Of a DNA stretch of 64,000 nucleotides, positions 18,575 through 26,828 are shown one piece after another. The notes under the pieces are model-generated. The model was not told where the DNA came from. It made no database searches and was given only the letters and a program-made list of their open reading frames with translations. Each line of letters begins with the position of its first letter. Position 1 is the first letter of the stretch. Made by a program: the position numbers and the translations under genes. The DNA is from Falsirhodobacter xinxiangensis (lineage in GTDB: Bacteria > Pseudomonadota > Alphaproteobacteria > Rhodobacterales > Rhodobacteraceae): assembly GCF_004959935.1 (NCBI RefSeq), contig NZ_SMYN01000001.1, positions 62,001 through 126,000 of the forward strand, given 5' to 3'.

Positions 18575-18784
18575 ATGATCGCCCTCACGCAGACCAAGAC
18601 CGTGCAGCCCTTGCCGCCGTTCGCGCGCGTGGCATTCGTCGTGGCTGAAACCGTTCTGTCCTGGGAAATCCGCAGGCACACGCGGCGCAAGCTCAAGCAT
18701 CTGGATGCGTATTTGCTTCGCGACATCGGGCTGAGCGCACATGACGCGCAGGTCGAGATCGACAAACCCTTCTGGCAAGGCTGA
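18575..18784 (+). CDS. DUF1127 (YjiS-like) small protein
   Basis: A 69-residue protein. Its C-terminal half carries the DUF1127 signature LKHLDAYLLRDIGLSAHDAQVEIDK in pieces: a basic region RRHTRRKLKHL, then RDIGLS. Family members are small arginine-rich proteins, some involved in RNA turnover and phosphate or carbon metabolism in Agrobacterium and relatives. It is transcribed away from the MocR gene and ends before a strong terminator. Its function here is unknown. Confidence 0.85.
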   Translation: MIALTQTKTVQPLPPFARVAFVVAETVLSWEIRRHTRRKLKHLDAYLLRDIGLSAHDAQVEIDKPFWQG

Positions 18785-18811
18785 GGCCGACGCCAAAACG
18801 CTCCCCCACTG

Positions 18812-18838
18812 GCCGGGCATCTGCCCGGTCTTTTTTTT
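18812..18838 (+). terminator. Intrinsic terminator of the DUF1127 gene
   Basis: CCGGGCA (18813-18819) and TGCCCGG (18822-18828) form a tight stem, followed by TCTTTTTTTT. It has all features of a Rho-independent terminator for the + strand. Confidence 0.9.
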
Positions 18839-18856
18839 GCCCAGACGAAGCGTAAT

Positions 18857-18890
18857 AAAAAAAGGCCCGCACGAAGCGGGCCCTTTTCCG
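18857..18890 (-). terminator. Intrinsic terminator of the rplM-rpsI operon
   Basis: Read on the minus strand, GGGCCCGC pairs with GCGGGCC around a short CTTCGT-type loop and is followed by an uninterrupted T run. It lies just downstream of the rpsI stop. Confidence 0.9.
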
Positions 18891-18905
18891 AAACTGCTCC
18901 GAAGA

Positions 18906-19388
18906 TCAGCGCTTCGAGAACTGGAAGCTGCGGCGAGCTTTCGCTTTACCGTATTTCTTACGTTCCACGACGCGGCTGTCGCGGGTCAGGAAGCCGGCGG
19001 CTTTCAGGGCACCACGAAGCGCGGGATCGTAGAGTTGCAGCGCCTTGGACACACCGTGCTTCACGGCACCGGCTTGACCCGACAGACCGCCGCCCGCAAC
19101 GGTGGCGACCACGTCGAACTGGCCTTCCACGTTGGCGATGGTGAACGGCTGGCGCAGGATCATCTGCAGAACCGGACGCGCGAAGTATTCCGTCATGGTC
19201 TTGCCGTTGACGGTGACCTTGCCCGAACCCGGCTTGATCCAGACGCGGGCGACCGCGTCCTTACGCTTGCCGGTGGCATAGGCGCGACCCTGTGCGTCGC
19301 GCACGGGTTCACGCTTCAGCGCGACTTCTTCGCCCGCGGGGGTCGAAACGGCCGATTTCAGATCGTCGAGGGATTTGATGTCAGCCAT
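18906..19388 (-). CDS. rpsI: Ribosomal protein S9
   Basis: Small-subunit protein of 160 residues. It has the N-terminal extension usual in alphaproteobacteria, the family motif [15 protein letters not shown] near residue 37, and the conserved tail RRSFQFSKR that contacts P-site tRNA. It follows rplM with a two-base gap in the standard L13-S9 order. Confidence 0.98.
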   Translation of the reverse strand: MADIKSLDDLKSAVSTPAGEEVALKREPVRDAQGRAYATGKRKDAVARVWIKPGSGKVTVNGKTMTEYFARPVLQMILRQPFTIANVEGQFDVVATVAGGGLSGQAGAVKHGVSKALQLYDPALRGALKAAGFLTRDSRVVERKKYGKAKARRSFQFSKR

Positions 19389-19390
19389 GA

Positions 19391-19855
19391 TCAGGCGCTC
19401 CGGGTGTTTTTCGGGTTCAGCGACGCGACGTCGAGAACGGTCGGCTGCTGAGCCTCGTGCGGGTGCTCGGCACCGGCATAGACGCGCAGGTTCGTCATCT
19501 GCTGACGGCCCAGCGAGTTGCGGGTGATCATGCGCTCGACCGCTTTGGTCACGACGCGCTCGGGGTGGGCGCCGTCAAGAACCTGCGCCGCAGTGCGGAA
19601 CTTGATCCCGCCCGGGTGGCCGGTGTGCCAGTAGTAGCGTTTGTCGGCGCGCTTGTTGCCCGTCATCTGCACCTTGTCGGCGTTGATGATGATCACGTTG
19701 TCGCCCATGTCCATGTGCGGCGTGAAGGTCGGCTTGTTCTTGCCGCGCAGGATGTTGGCGACGATCGTGGCGAGGCGGCCCAGAACGATGCCTTCGGCGT
19801 CGATCAGGATCCACTTCTTCTCGATATCCGCCGGAGTAGCGGTGAAGGTTTTCAT
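19391..19855 (-). CDS. rplM: Ribosomal protein L13
   Basis: Large-subunit protein of 154 residues. It begins [20 protein letters not shown] and carries the L13 signature near residues 105-125 ([17 protein letters not shown]). It is the first gene of the rplM-rpsI operon, with a promoter candidate about 56 bases upstream. A small GGGG-AAT-CCCC hairpin (about 19882-19892) lies in its leader and might relate to autogenous control, which is inferred only. Confidence 0.98.
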   Translation of the reverse strand: MKTFTATPADIEKKWILIDAEGIVLGRLATIVANILRGKNKPTFTPHMDMGDNVIIINADKVQMTGNKRADKRYYWHTGHPGGIKFRTAAQVLDGAHPERVVTKAVERMITRNSLGRQQMTNLRVYAGAEHPHEAQQPTVLDVASLNPKNTRSA

Positions 19856-19910
19856 CTCTGAACCCTATGAGGTTAGTGGGCGGGGAATCCCCGCGAATTC
19901 GGATTGAGGG

Positions 19911-19939
19911 TGTATCGTTCAGATGACACGCGCCGTCAA
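19911..19939 (-). promoter_or_regulatory. Probable promoter of rplM-rpsI
   Basis: On the minus strand TTGACG (19939-19934) and GATACA (19916-19911) are separated by 17 bases, about 55 bases before the rplM start. Position and spacing fit a housekeeping promoter. Confidence 0.5.
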
Positions 19940-20004
19940 GCGCACGCACCCACATAAAGAAAAGCAAAAACAGTGCTTTACAAGAAAGGTATTTGAATAC
20001 CCCA

Positions 20005-20778
20005 CTACCGCAGCTTCGGCGGGGCGTCCGGATCGGCTCCGGGCGCCTTGATTTCGCGGATCACCGGCGCCGCAGGCTCCGGCAGGTCCAACCGCAGGCC
20101 GACCTTGGCGATCATCCGCGCGGCGGGGCCGTCGGGCAGGCAGACGACGTCCATCTCTCCCGCCTCGATCCCCGAGAATGTCAGCGCCTCGGCGGCGGAC
20201 CGGGCCAGTGCATCCTCGGCACCGTCCTTGGCGCCGATGAAAGCCAGCACATGTCCGCGCCGCCCGCCGACATAGGCGACCCCCGCCAGCAGCGCGTGCG
20301 ATGCAAGCCCCGCCGCCCCCGCCAGCTTGCCCCCCAGGGCCGACAGCAACCGCTGCGGCACCTGCGGCGCGTGGAAGCTTTCGGGCTGCGCCTCCATCTC
20401 CTCGGGCACATGTTCCAGCGTTCCCGCAAGCCAGTCCACCGCCTCGGGCGGCAGCAGCATCGCGCTGTCCGCCCCAAGGTTCACGCCAAGGCCCACGCCC
20501 TGCCCCGCAAGCTGCGCCGCAATCACCCGGCCCGGCAGCGCCGCATAGTCCGTGACCCCGCCCGAAAACGCCGACAGCTTCTCCTCGGAATCGAAGGCCA
20601 GCACGAAGGGGCCATCCTCCAGCGGGAACAGGCGCGGCGTGACGTTGCCGTCCTTCGCCTCGGCTTCGGTCAGCAGGACCAGCTCGTCATCGGCCAGCCT
20701 TGCGTAATAGCCAAGGCGCGCGGCGTCGTCCTCCGGGTCGGCGATCATCGCAGCATAGGCACGGTCAAGCGGGGTCAT
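20005..20778 (-). CDS. SseB-family protein
   Basis: A 257-residue soluble protein. The N-terminal region (about 3-120, with RLADDELVLLTEAEAKDG and GPFVLAFDSEEKLSAF) fits the SseB N-terminal domain, and the second half fits its C-terminal partner (GVAYVGGRRGHVLAFIGA). In E. coli SseB is linked to enhanced serine sensitivity, but its biochemical role is not settled. It stands alone between the ribosomal operon and polysaccharide locus A. Confidence 0.75.
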   Translation of the reverse strand: MTPLDRAYAAMIADPEDDAARLGYYARLADDELVLLTEAEAKDGNVTPRLFPLEDGPFVLAFDSEEKLSAFSGGVTDYAALPGRVIAAQLAGQGVGLGVNLGADSAMLLPPEAVDWLAGTLEHVPEEMEAQPESFHAPQVPQRLLSALGGKLAGAAGLASHALLAGVAYVGGRRGHVLAFIGAKDGAEDALARSAAEALTFSGIEAGEMDVVCLPDGPAARMIAKVGLRLDLPEPAAPVIREIKAPGADPDAPPKLR

Positions 20779-20939
20779 CTGGGCACTCCTTCAGGCGGTG
20801 TCGTTATGCCACAAATGCTTCGGCACAAGCAAACAGCCGCCGTTCTGATTTGCCAGCAACCTTTGGTTGTCCTAGTCTCGATCTGCTGACGGAGCCTTAA
20901 CCTGTCATCCGCTAAGGATACATCGGACGGGAGTGACGG

Positions 20940-21599
20940 ATGATAGAGTTCGAAAATGTCAGCAAGTCTTTCTGGACCGGAAAGCAGCGCAAGGTGATCC
21001 TCGATCGCGCCTCGTTCCGGGTCGAGATCGGCAATTCCCTTGGCATCCTTGCACCCAATGGCACAGGCAAGACCACGATCATCAACATGATGGCCGGACT
21101 GGAGAAACCGGACGAAGGAACCGTGCGCCGCACATCGCGCATCTCCTTTCCGCTGGGCTTCATGGGCGGGATCGTCAACCGCCACACGGCCAAGGAAAAC
21201 TCGCGCTACATCGCGCGGCTTTACGGCCTCGACCCCGACTATATCGAGGCGTTCTGCCGCTGGCTGACCTCCATCGACGAATATTTCGACATGCCGGTCG
21301 GCACCTACTCCGCCGGCATGCGATCGCGCTTCAGCTTTTCGCTGATGCTGGCGCTGGAATTCGACATCTATCTCATCGACGAAGGGATGCCCGCGACGAC
21401 GGACCCCGAGTTCAATCGCAAGGCGGGCTCCATCCTGCGCGACCGGCTGCAGAATTCGACGCTGGTCATCGTCTCGCATCAGGCAAGCACGCTGGAAAAA
21501 TTCTGCCGCTCGGCAGCGGTGCTGCGCAACGGGCAGCTTTACATGTTCGACACCCTTGAGGAGGCGAAGCGCCTTTATGACTATGAAGCTCACAGCTAA
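20940..21599 (+). CDS. Capsule/polysaccharide export ATPase, KpsT type
   Basis: A 219-residue ATPase of the ABC-2 polysaccharide exporter group. Walker A is APNGTGKTT (about 38-46), and the signature region is YSAGMRSRFSFSLMLALE, the variant typical of KpsT/Wzt proteins in place of LSGGQ. Walker B reads IYLIDEG. It couples ATP hydrolysis to moving a lipid-linked polysaccharide across the inner membrane. Its end overlaps the KpsE-like gene by 23 bases. The membrane partner KpsM is not in the window, so the exporter is incomplete here. Confidence 0.88.
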   Translation: MIEFENVSKSFWTGKQRKVILDRASFRVEIGNSLGILAPNGTGKTTIINMMAGLEKPDEGTVRRTSRISFPLGFMGGIVNRHTAKENSRYIARLYGLDPDYIEAFCRWLTSIDEYFDMPVGTYSAGMRSRFSFSLMLALEFDIYLIDEGMPATTDPEFNRKAGSILRDRLQNSTLVIVSHQASTLEKFCRSAAVLRNGQLYMFDTLEEAKRLYDYEAHS

Positions 21600-23127
21600 G
21601 CGCTTCAACATCCGCAAACAGGACCGTCAGCCGCCCGAGGGCCCGGAATCGCTGTTCGACACGCCCGAGGACGGACTGGATTTCGCCGCGACGAAACCGA
21701 CGGGCGGCGTCACGCCCGAGGAGCTGGCCGCCGTCACCGCCGAAGGGCTGACGGACCGCCAGCTTCGCATGGCGCGGCGCATGGCTTCGAAACAAGGCAT
21801 CCAGGCCAGTTCGGATCTGGAGGCGGTGATCCTTTTGCGCCGCACGGGGATCGACCCGTTCCAGCGCAACAGCGTCGTAGGTCTGGTGCAAAAGCCCGAG
21901 GAGCCAGAGAAGAAGGCGCAGCTGCCCCAGACGATCAAGCCGCTGCGGGTGCCGTCCACGCAGGTCCGGGCCGAGACCAGCCACCTGACCGACCTGATCC
22001 GCATTCAGCGCGACATCGCCCGCCGCCGCCGCCGCGCGCTTTTGATGCTGGCCGCGCGACTGGCCTTCTTCGTGCTGCTGCCGACGATCGTGGCGGGCTG
22101 GTATTTCTATCGCGTGGCGACCCCGCTTTATTCGTCGAAATCCGAATTCGTCATCCAGCAGGCCGAGAACCCCGTGGTCGGCGGCCTTGGTGGAATGCTG
22201 CGCGGAACGGCGATGGCGACATCGCAGGATTCGATGTCGGTGCAGGGGTATCTTCAATCGCGCGACGCGATGGAGCGGCTGGACCGCGACCTCGGCTTCC
22301 GAGCGCATTTCAGCGACGCGCATATCGACGATCTGCAACGCCTCGCACCCGACGCCACGTTCGAGACGGCCTACAAGACCTACAAGCGCAACGTGAACAT
22401 CTCCTACGATCCGACCGAAGGGATCGTGAAGATGGAGGTGAAGGCCACCGACCCCACAACCGCCGTCGCCTTTTCGGATTCGCTCATCTCCTATGCCGAG
22501 GAGCAGGTGGACGAACTGACCCAGCGGATGCGCGAGGATCAGATGGCCGGGGCGCAGGAAGGCTACAACCTGGCCGAACAGAAGATGCTGGAGGCGCAGG
22601 AGCGCGTCGTCCAACTGCAAGAGCAGTATCGCGTCCTGTCATCCGAGGTGGAGGTGACGCTCATCACCACCCAGATCAGCACGCTCGAGACTGAACTCCT
22701 GCAGGACCGCCTTTCGCTTCAGCAGATGGAGGCGAACCCCACCCCGAACATCGCCCGGATGGAGCCGCTGAAGGCCCGCATCTCGCGCCTGAACGAGGAG
22801 ATTGCAAGCCTGCGCGCAAGGCTGACCCAAAGCACCGAAGACAACATGTCGCTGGCGCAGGTGCAAAGCCGGCTGCTGATGGCGCAGGGCGATGTGGAAA
22901 CGCGGCAGATGATGCTGGCCGAATCGCTCCAGTCGATGGAGACGGCGCGGATGGAGGTCAGCCGCCAGACGCGCTATCTGTCGCTGTCGGTCCGCCCGCT
23001 TGCCGCGGACGAACCGGCCTATCCCCGCGCGTTCGAGAATACGCTGGTCGCCATGCTGATCTTTGCAGGCATCTACCTGATGATCTCGATGACGGTTGCG
23101 ATCCTGCGCGAACAGGTCTCGTCCTAG
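21577..23127 (+). CDS. Capsule export inner-membrane/periplasmic protein, KpsE type
   Basis: A 516-residue PCP-family protein. A long cytoplasmic N-terminus of about 150 charged residues precedes a membrane segment near 155-178 (LAFFVLLPTIVAGWYFY). A large periplasmic region with heptad-like coiled coil (about 300-460) follows, then a second membrane segment near 487-510. Such proteins bridge the KpsMT exporter to the outer-membrane channel. The ATG at 21577 is favoured by GAGGAGG upstream. It overlaps the KpsT-like gene by 23 bases and its tail meets the opposing ATP-grasp-like gene by 4 bases. Confidence 0.85.
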   Translation: MTMKLTAKRFNIRKQDRQPPEGPESLFDTPEDGLDFAATKPTGGVTPEELAAVTAEGLTDRQLRMARRMASKQGIQASSDLEAVILLRRTGIDPFQRNSVVGLVQKPEEPEKKAQLPQTIKPLRVPSTQVRAETSHLTDLIRIQRDIARRRRRALLMLAARLAFFVLLPTIVAGWYFYRVATPLYSSKSEFVIQQAENPVVGGLGGMLRGTAMATSQDSMSVQGYLQSRDAMERLDRDLGFRAHFSDAHIDDLQRLAPDATFETAYKTYKRNVNISYDPTEGIVKMEVKATDPTTAVAFSDSLISYAEEQVDELTQRMREDQMAGAQEGYNLAEQKMLEAQERVVQLQEQYRVLSSEVEVTLITTQISTLETELLQDRLSLQQMEANPTPNIARMEPLKARISRLNEEIASLRARLTQSTEDNMSLAQVQSRLLMAQGDVETRQMMLAESLQSMETARMEVSRQTRYLSLSVRPLAADEPAYPRAFENTLVAMLIFAGIYLMISMTVAILREQVSS

Positions 23128-24179
23128 CGCATGATGCCGATGGTCCGCAGACGGCGCATCACCGCCGTCTCGCGGTGCAGCCTGCCGGTCACGGCCAGCA
23201 CCTTGCGGACGGCACGGCGCACATGGTGGCCGGTCATCGTCGGCGCGGCGATGCTGGCACCCCCGACCGCGATCCAGCGCGCCTCCTCGCCCGGCCATGC
23301 GGGCGAAAATTCGGCCAGCGCATCCAGCCAGCGCGTCAGCACCGTCTCGGAATAGTCGCGCTCGCCCTTCGGCATCGCCTCGGGGCGTTCGATCATCGGG
23401 TTGGTATTGATCTCGAACAACTGCGGGCGGCCTTCGACCACGGCATAATCGGCACGGCCATAGGTTATCCCCGCCGCATCGAAGGCGTGGAGCATGATGT
23501 CGTGATCCTCGTTCCCGGCAAGAAACTGCATCTCGCGCTCGTGGGTATCCACCTTGTTGGTGTCGTCCACATTGCCCTTGCAGATCCAGTTGCTGCTGGC
23601 GTCCAGCGCCGAGGGGAACAGCCGGTCGCCGATGCGGAAATAGGACCGCTTCTCGTGCCAGCCATCCTTGTTGCGGGCGTTGACATATTCCGTCACCGCC
23701 AGCGCCTCGCGCGGGATGCCGCGTTTCAGCAGCGCGGCGATCGCCTCCTCCATTGCGGCGGCGGTGGGCAGCAGCGCAGTCATCGGCCCTTCGTGATCGT
23801 CCAGCCGCCGCAGGAAGACCGGGAAGCTCAGATCATGCGGAAGGTTGGTCGCGGCCAGCACGCGGAAACGGTTGATCTCCGGCTGGTAAAGACGGCGCAT
23901 CACCTCCAGCCGGCCAAGGCAGGGGCTTGGCGGGTTCAGCACCCGCATCCCCGGCATCGCATCGCGCAGCAGCTTCAGCCGCGCTTGGGCCGCCGCAAGC
24001 ACGTCGCGCCCCTGCCGCTCCAGATCGACGAAGACGTAATCTGACACGGGCAGCTTCGGCATCCGCAGGAATTCCTGGAACGTCAGGATGATGATACCGC
24101 CGTGGCGCGCGTGGCTTCGCGTCTCAAGCACGGTGGTGATGGTGTAATGATGGTCGCCCGACATCACAAAGGTAATCAT
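23124..24179 (-). CDS. ATP-grasp-like protein in polysaccharide locus A
   Basis: A 351-residue soluble protein with no named family that I recognise. The C-terminal half shows the metal-binding end of an ATP-grasp fold: YGRADYAVVEGRPQLFEINT followed by NPMIE near residues 264-288, where Asp, Glu and Asn bind magnesium-ATP. A central lysine-rich segment (EKRSYFRIGDRLFPSAL) could supply nucleotide contacts. ATP-grasp enzymes join a carboxylate to an amine or thiol, so it may modify a sugar or add an amino acid to the polymer; that is inference. Its start shares one base with the stop of the flippase gene (TGATG), so they are coupled. Confidence 0.65.
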   Translation of the reverse strand: MITFVMSGDHHYTITTVLETRSHARHGGIIILTFQEFLRMPKLPVSDYVFVDLERQGRDVLAAAQARLKLLRDAMPGMRVLNPPSPCLGRLEVMRRLYQPEINRFRVLAATNLPHDLSFPVFLRRLDDHEGPMTALLPTAAAMEEAIAALLKRGIPREALAVTEYVNARNKDGWHEKRSYFRIGDRLFPSALDASSNWICKGNVDDTNKVDTHEREMQFLAGNEDHDIMLHAFDAAGITYGRADYAVVEGRPQLFEINTNPMIERPEAMPKGERDYSETVLTRWLDALAEFSPAWPGEEARWIAVGGASIAAPTMTGHHVRRAVRKVLAVTGRLHRETAVMRRLRTIGIMR

Positions 24180-25621
24180 CAGCTTCTTCCCCCGGAAAAC
24201 ATCGCAATACGCAGCCGGTCGAAACAATCCCGGCAAAAGGCCAGAAGCAGCAGCGGATACAGCAGCATCCCCGTTGCGATCATGGCAAGCAGCAGCTCGA
24301 TGCCGCCTTGGGGGTTCTCCCCCAGAAAGATCCAGTGCAGACCCGACGCCATCAGCACCGTCGCGGCCCAGATCCGAAGCATGCGGATCATGGCATCGCC
24401 CGCGGCGTGACGGGCCAGCGGCAGCAAAAGCACCACCGCCAAGGCGGCCGAAACACCCTCGGCTACCAAAAGCGAGGTCGCAACCGCGCCGGGCGCACCC
24501 GCTGCCGCCCCGAACTCGATCCACAGCACCATCGCGGCCAGCCCCAAAAGGCTGCCCCACAGCCCGTATTCAGGCCGCCCGAGTGCCGAATATCCCGAAT
24601 AGAAATACCGGAACGGCACCGACACCGCCGCCATCAGGCACAGAATACGCGCCATCGGCACAGCCTCGTCCCAGCCCGATCCGACCAGCAACGGCAGAAG
24701 GATCGGCGCGCAGACGGCAAGGCCAAGGAATGCCGGAACCGAAAAGGCCGCGACATTCACGACCACACCCGCCGTCGCCGCGCCCAGCTTTGCCGGATCG
24801 CCCTGCATCCGCATCAGCATCGCAAAGGCAATATTGTGCCCCACGCTGCCGATGGCCGCACGCAGCGGATCGACCATCCGCATCGCGATGTTCAGCTGCC
24901 CCAATACGGCAGTCCCGAAATGCGCATTCACAAGGAAGGTCAGCACCGCAGGCGTGGCATAATCCACGCCGACATCGGCAAGGTTTATCCATGAAAAGCG
25001 GAAAAGCTCGTCCAGCCGTGCGCGATTCCAACGCGGGCGGACCAGCACCTGCCGCCGGTGCCACGCCGCCAGCGCCATCGCCAGCAGCGGGAACAACACG
25101 ATCGGCAGCATACGTTGCAGGATCAGCGCAAGGATGCCCTGCCCCTGAACCGCGAACCAGACCGCCACCACGCATCCGACGACCGTGCTGACCGATTGGC
25201 AGATCGCAAGATCCACGAACCGTTCATGCCGCCGCGCCAATGCGCGCGCGATGGTTCCCGGCCCCTGCCCCACAAGGAACAGCGTCGCCACCGGCAGCCA
25301 GAAGGCCACGGCGCCGATCCCGGCCAGATAGGCCAGCAGCGGGCCGCTGGCAAAGGCGATGCCCACCGCCCCGACCGCCAGGAGCAGCGAGACGAAAAGC
25401 GTCGTTTCAAGATGCGCGGTCGAAAGGCGGCGGCGCTGGGCCAGCGCCTCCTCGAACGGCAGGCCCACAAGGGCGCCGATCACCCCCACCACGCTCAGCA
25501 CGAGGATGGCGAGCCCGAAATCCTCGGGCGAAAGAAGCCGCGCGATGATCACCGTGCTGCCCATCTGCGCGGCAAGACGCAGGGCAACATCGATGGCGGA
25601 CGCGCCGATCGACAGTCTCAT
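24179..25621 (-). CDS. Polysaccharide flippase (locus A)
   Basis: A 480-residue integral membrane protein with about 12-14 predicted segments, of the oligosaccharide flippase/MOP group (Wzx-like). Markers are IIARLLSPEDFGLAILVLSV near the N-terminus and GLPFEEALAQRRRLS in the first loop. It would flip lipid-linked repeat units to the periplasm. It is plainly homologous along its whole length to the flippase at 54220-55674 (for example LILQRMLP and FGTAVLGQL are shared). Its stop overlaps the start of the ATP-grasp-like gene. Confidence 0.88.
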   Translation of the reverse strand: MRLSIGASAIDVALRLAAQMGSTVIIARLLSPEDFGLAILVLSVVGVIGALVGLPFEEALAQRRRLSTAHLETTLFVSLLLAVGAVGIAFASGPLLAYLAGIGAVAFWLPVATLFLVGQGPGTIARALARRHERFVDLAICQSVSTVVGCVVAVWFAVQGQGILALILQRMLPIVLFPLLAMALAAWHRRQVLVRPRWNRARLDELFRFSWINLADVGVDYATPAVLTFLVNAHFGTAVLGQLNIAMRMVDPLRAAIGSVGHNIAFAMLMRMQGDPAKLGAATAGVVVNVAAFSVPAFLGLAVCAPILLPLLVGSGWDEAVPMARILCLMAAVSVPFRYFYSGYSALGRPEYGLWGSLLGLAAMVLWIEFGAAAGAPGAVATSLLVAEGVSAALAVVLLLPLARHAAGDAMIRMLRIWAATVLMASGLHWIFLGENPQGGIELLLAMIATGMLLYPLLLLAFCRDCFDRLRIAMFSGGRS

Positions 25622-25960
25622 GTCCAGAAGACCCGCATGTGCGGAAGGCGGACATAATCCGCCCGGTGCAGGGAACCCATTACAAAACTCCGGCGACAGC
25701 CTGAAAAACTAAATACACGAACCTACGCGCCGATTCGTAACCCAGCCGCGACGCATCTTCAAGGATTTGAAAGCGGCTTGGTGAGGTGATTCTTGCAAGT
25801 GCATGTCAGGCTTTGAACAACATTCGTCCAAATACGGCATCGGCCGCGCATGCGTTCCACATCGCCGCCACAGAAGGGAACGGCATTTCGCCCCGCCCGC
25901 TTGCACAAATTCCGGGCAGGGTGAATAACCGGGCCAGACACCATGCGCATGGAGATTGCC
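25622..25960. other. Gene-free divergent region between flippase and metQ
   Basis: This 339-base stretch has no convincing reading frame. It is somewhat richer in A+T around 25690-25740 and 25780-25840, and must hold the promoters of both flanking genes. I looked for SAM-binding riboswitch cores before metQ and found no convincing match. Confidence 0.6.
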
Positions 25961-26755
25961 ATGAAAACCAGCCTCTTCCGCCGCGCCTCGCTGGGGCTTG
26001 CACTGGCGGCCACCATCGCAGCCCCCCTCTGGGCGCAGGACACCACCGTTCGCGTCGGCATCATGGGCGGCGAGGACGAGACCGTCTGGGAAGCCGTCAA
26101 GGCCGAGGGCAAGACCCGCGGGCTCGACATCCAGACCACGCTGTTCAACGACTACACCCAGCCGAACGAGGCGCTGGCGAATAACGACATCGACGCCAAC
26201 GCCTTCCAGCACCAGCCCTATCTGGACGCGCAGGTCCAGCAGCAGGGATACGAGATCGAGAACATCGCCGACACCGCGATCTTCCCGATCGGCGTCTATT
26301 CCAAGAAGCACGCCTCGCTGGAAGATCTGCCCGAAGGCGCGATCATCGGCGTTCCGAACGATCCGTCGAACGGCGGACGCGCGCTGAAGGTGCTGGAGCA
26401 GCTTGGCCTGATCAAGCTGGACCCGGATGCAGGCATCCTTGCCACCGTCATCGACGTGACCGAGAACCCCAAAGGGTATGACCTGCGCGAATTGGACGCA
26501 GGTGTCGTGGGCCGCGCCATCGACGACCTGGACGCCGCCGTGGTCAACACCGATTGGGCGTTCAAAGCCGATCTTGCCGATCATCGCATCGCGCAGGAAT
26601 CGGGCGAGAACAACCCCTACATGAACCTGATCGCCATCCGCACCGCCGACAAGGACGCGCCCTGGGTGACCGCACTGGTCGAATCCTTCCACACCGACGC
26701 CGTGAAGGAAGCCTATGAGGCCGCCTACAAGGGTGCGGCTGTTCCCGGCTGGTAA
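25961..26755 (+). CDS. metQ: Methionine ABC transporter binding protein
   Basis: Periplasmic protein of 264 residues of the NlpA/MetQ family that captures D- or L-methionine for MetNI. The signal peptide covers about residues 1-23 (SLGLALAATIAAPLWAQ), with no lipobox cysteine, so it is predicted to be soluble rather than a lipoprotein. The family motif YTQPNEALANNDIDANAFQH is present, as is the ligand-site stretch around VPNDPSNGGRAL. I chose the ATG at 25961 for its GGAGA ribosome-binding site. metN follows after a strong hairpin. Confidence 0.94.
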   Translation: MKTSLFRRASLGLALAATIAAPLWAQDTTVRVGIMGGEDETVWEAVKAEGKTRGLDIQTTLFNDYTQPNEALANNDIDANAFQHQPYLDAQVQQQGYEIENIADTAIFPIGVYSKKHASLEDLPEGAIIGVPNDPSNGGRALKVLEQLGLIKLDPDAGILATVIDVTENPKGYDLRELDAGVVGRAIDDLDAAVVNTDWAFKADLADHRIAQESGENNPYMNLIAIRTADKDAPWVTALVESFHTDAVKEAYEAAYKGAAVPGW

Positions 26756-26779
26756 TAAGGTCTATAGAGCGAGATCACA

Positions 26780-26815
26780 GGGGCGCGGGCCACCACCCGC
26801 GCCCCCATGCTTTTT
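26780..26815 (+). terminator. Hairpin between metQ and metN
   Basis: GGGGCGCGGG (26780-26789) and CCCGCGCCCC (26796-26805) form a perfect ten-base stem with a six-base loop, followed by five T residues. It can act as a partial terminator that gives more metQ than metNI product, or as a stop followed by a separate start. Confidence 0.7.
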
Positions 26816-26828
26816 CCACGAGGAGCCA

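Noticed and set aside
23131-24044. Open + strand frames opposite the ATP-grasp-like gene
   Set aside because: The minus-strand gene has family-like blocks and a coupled start. The + strand products are Arg/Pro/Gly-rich without pattern.
25622-25960. Possible SAM-binding riboswitch before metQ
   Set aside because: I looked for the cores of SAM-II and SAM/SAH type riboswitches and for a terminator hairpin in front of metQ, and found no convincing match.
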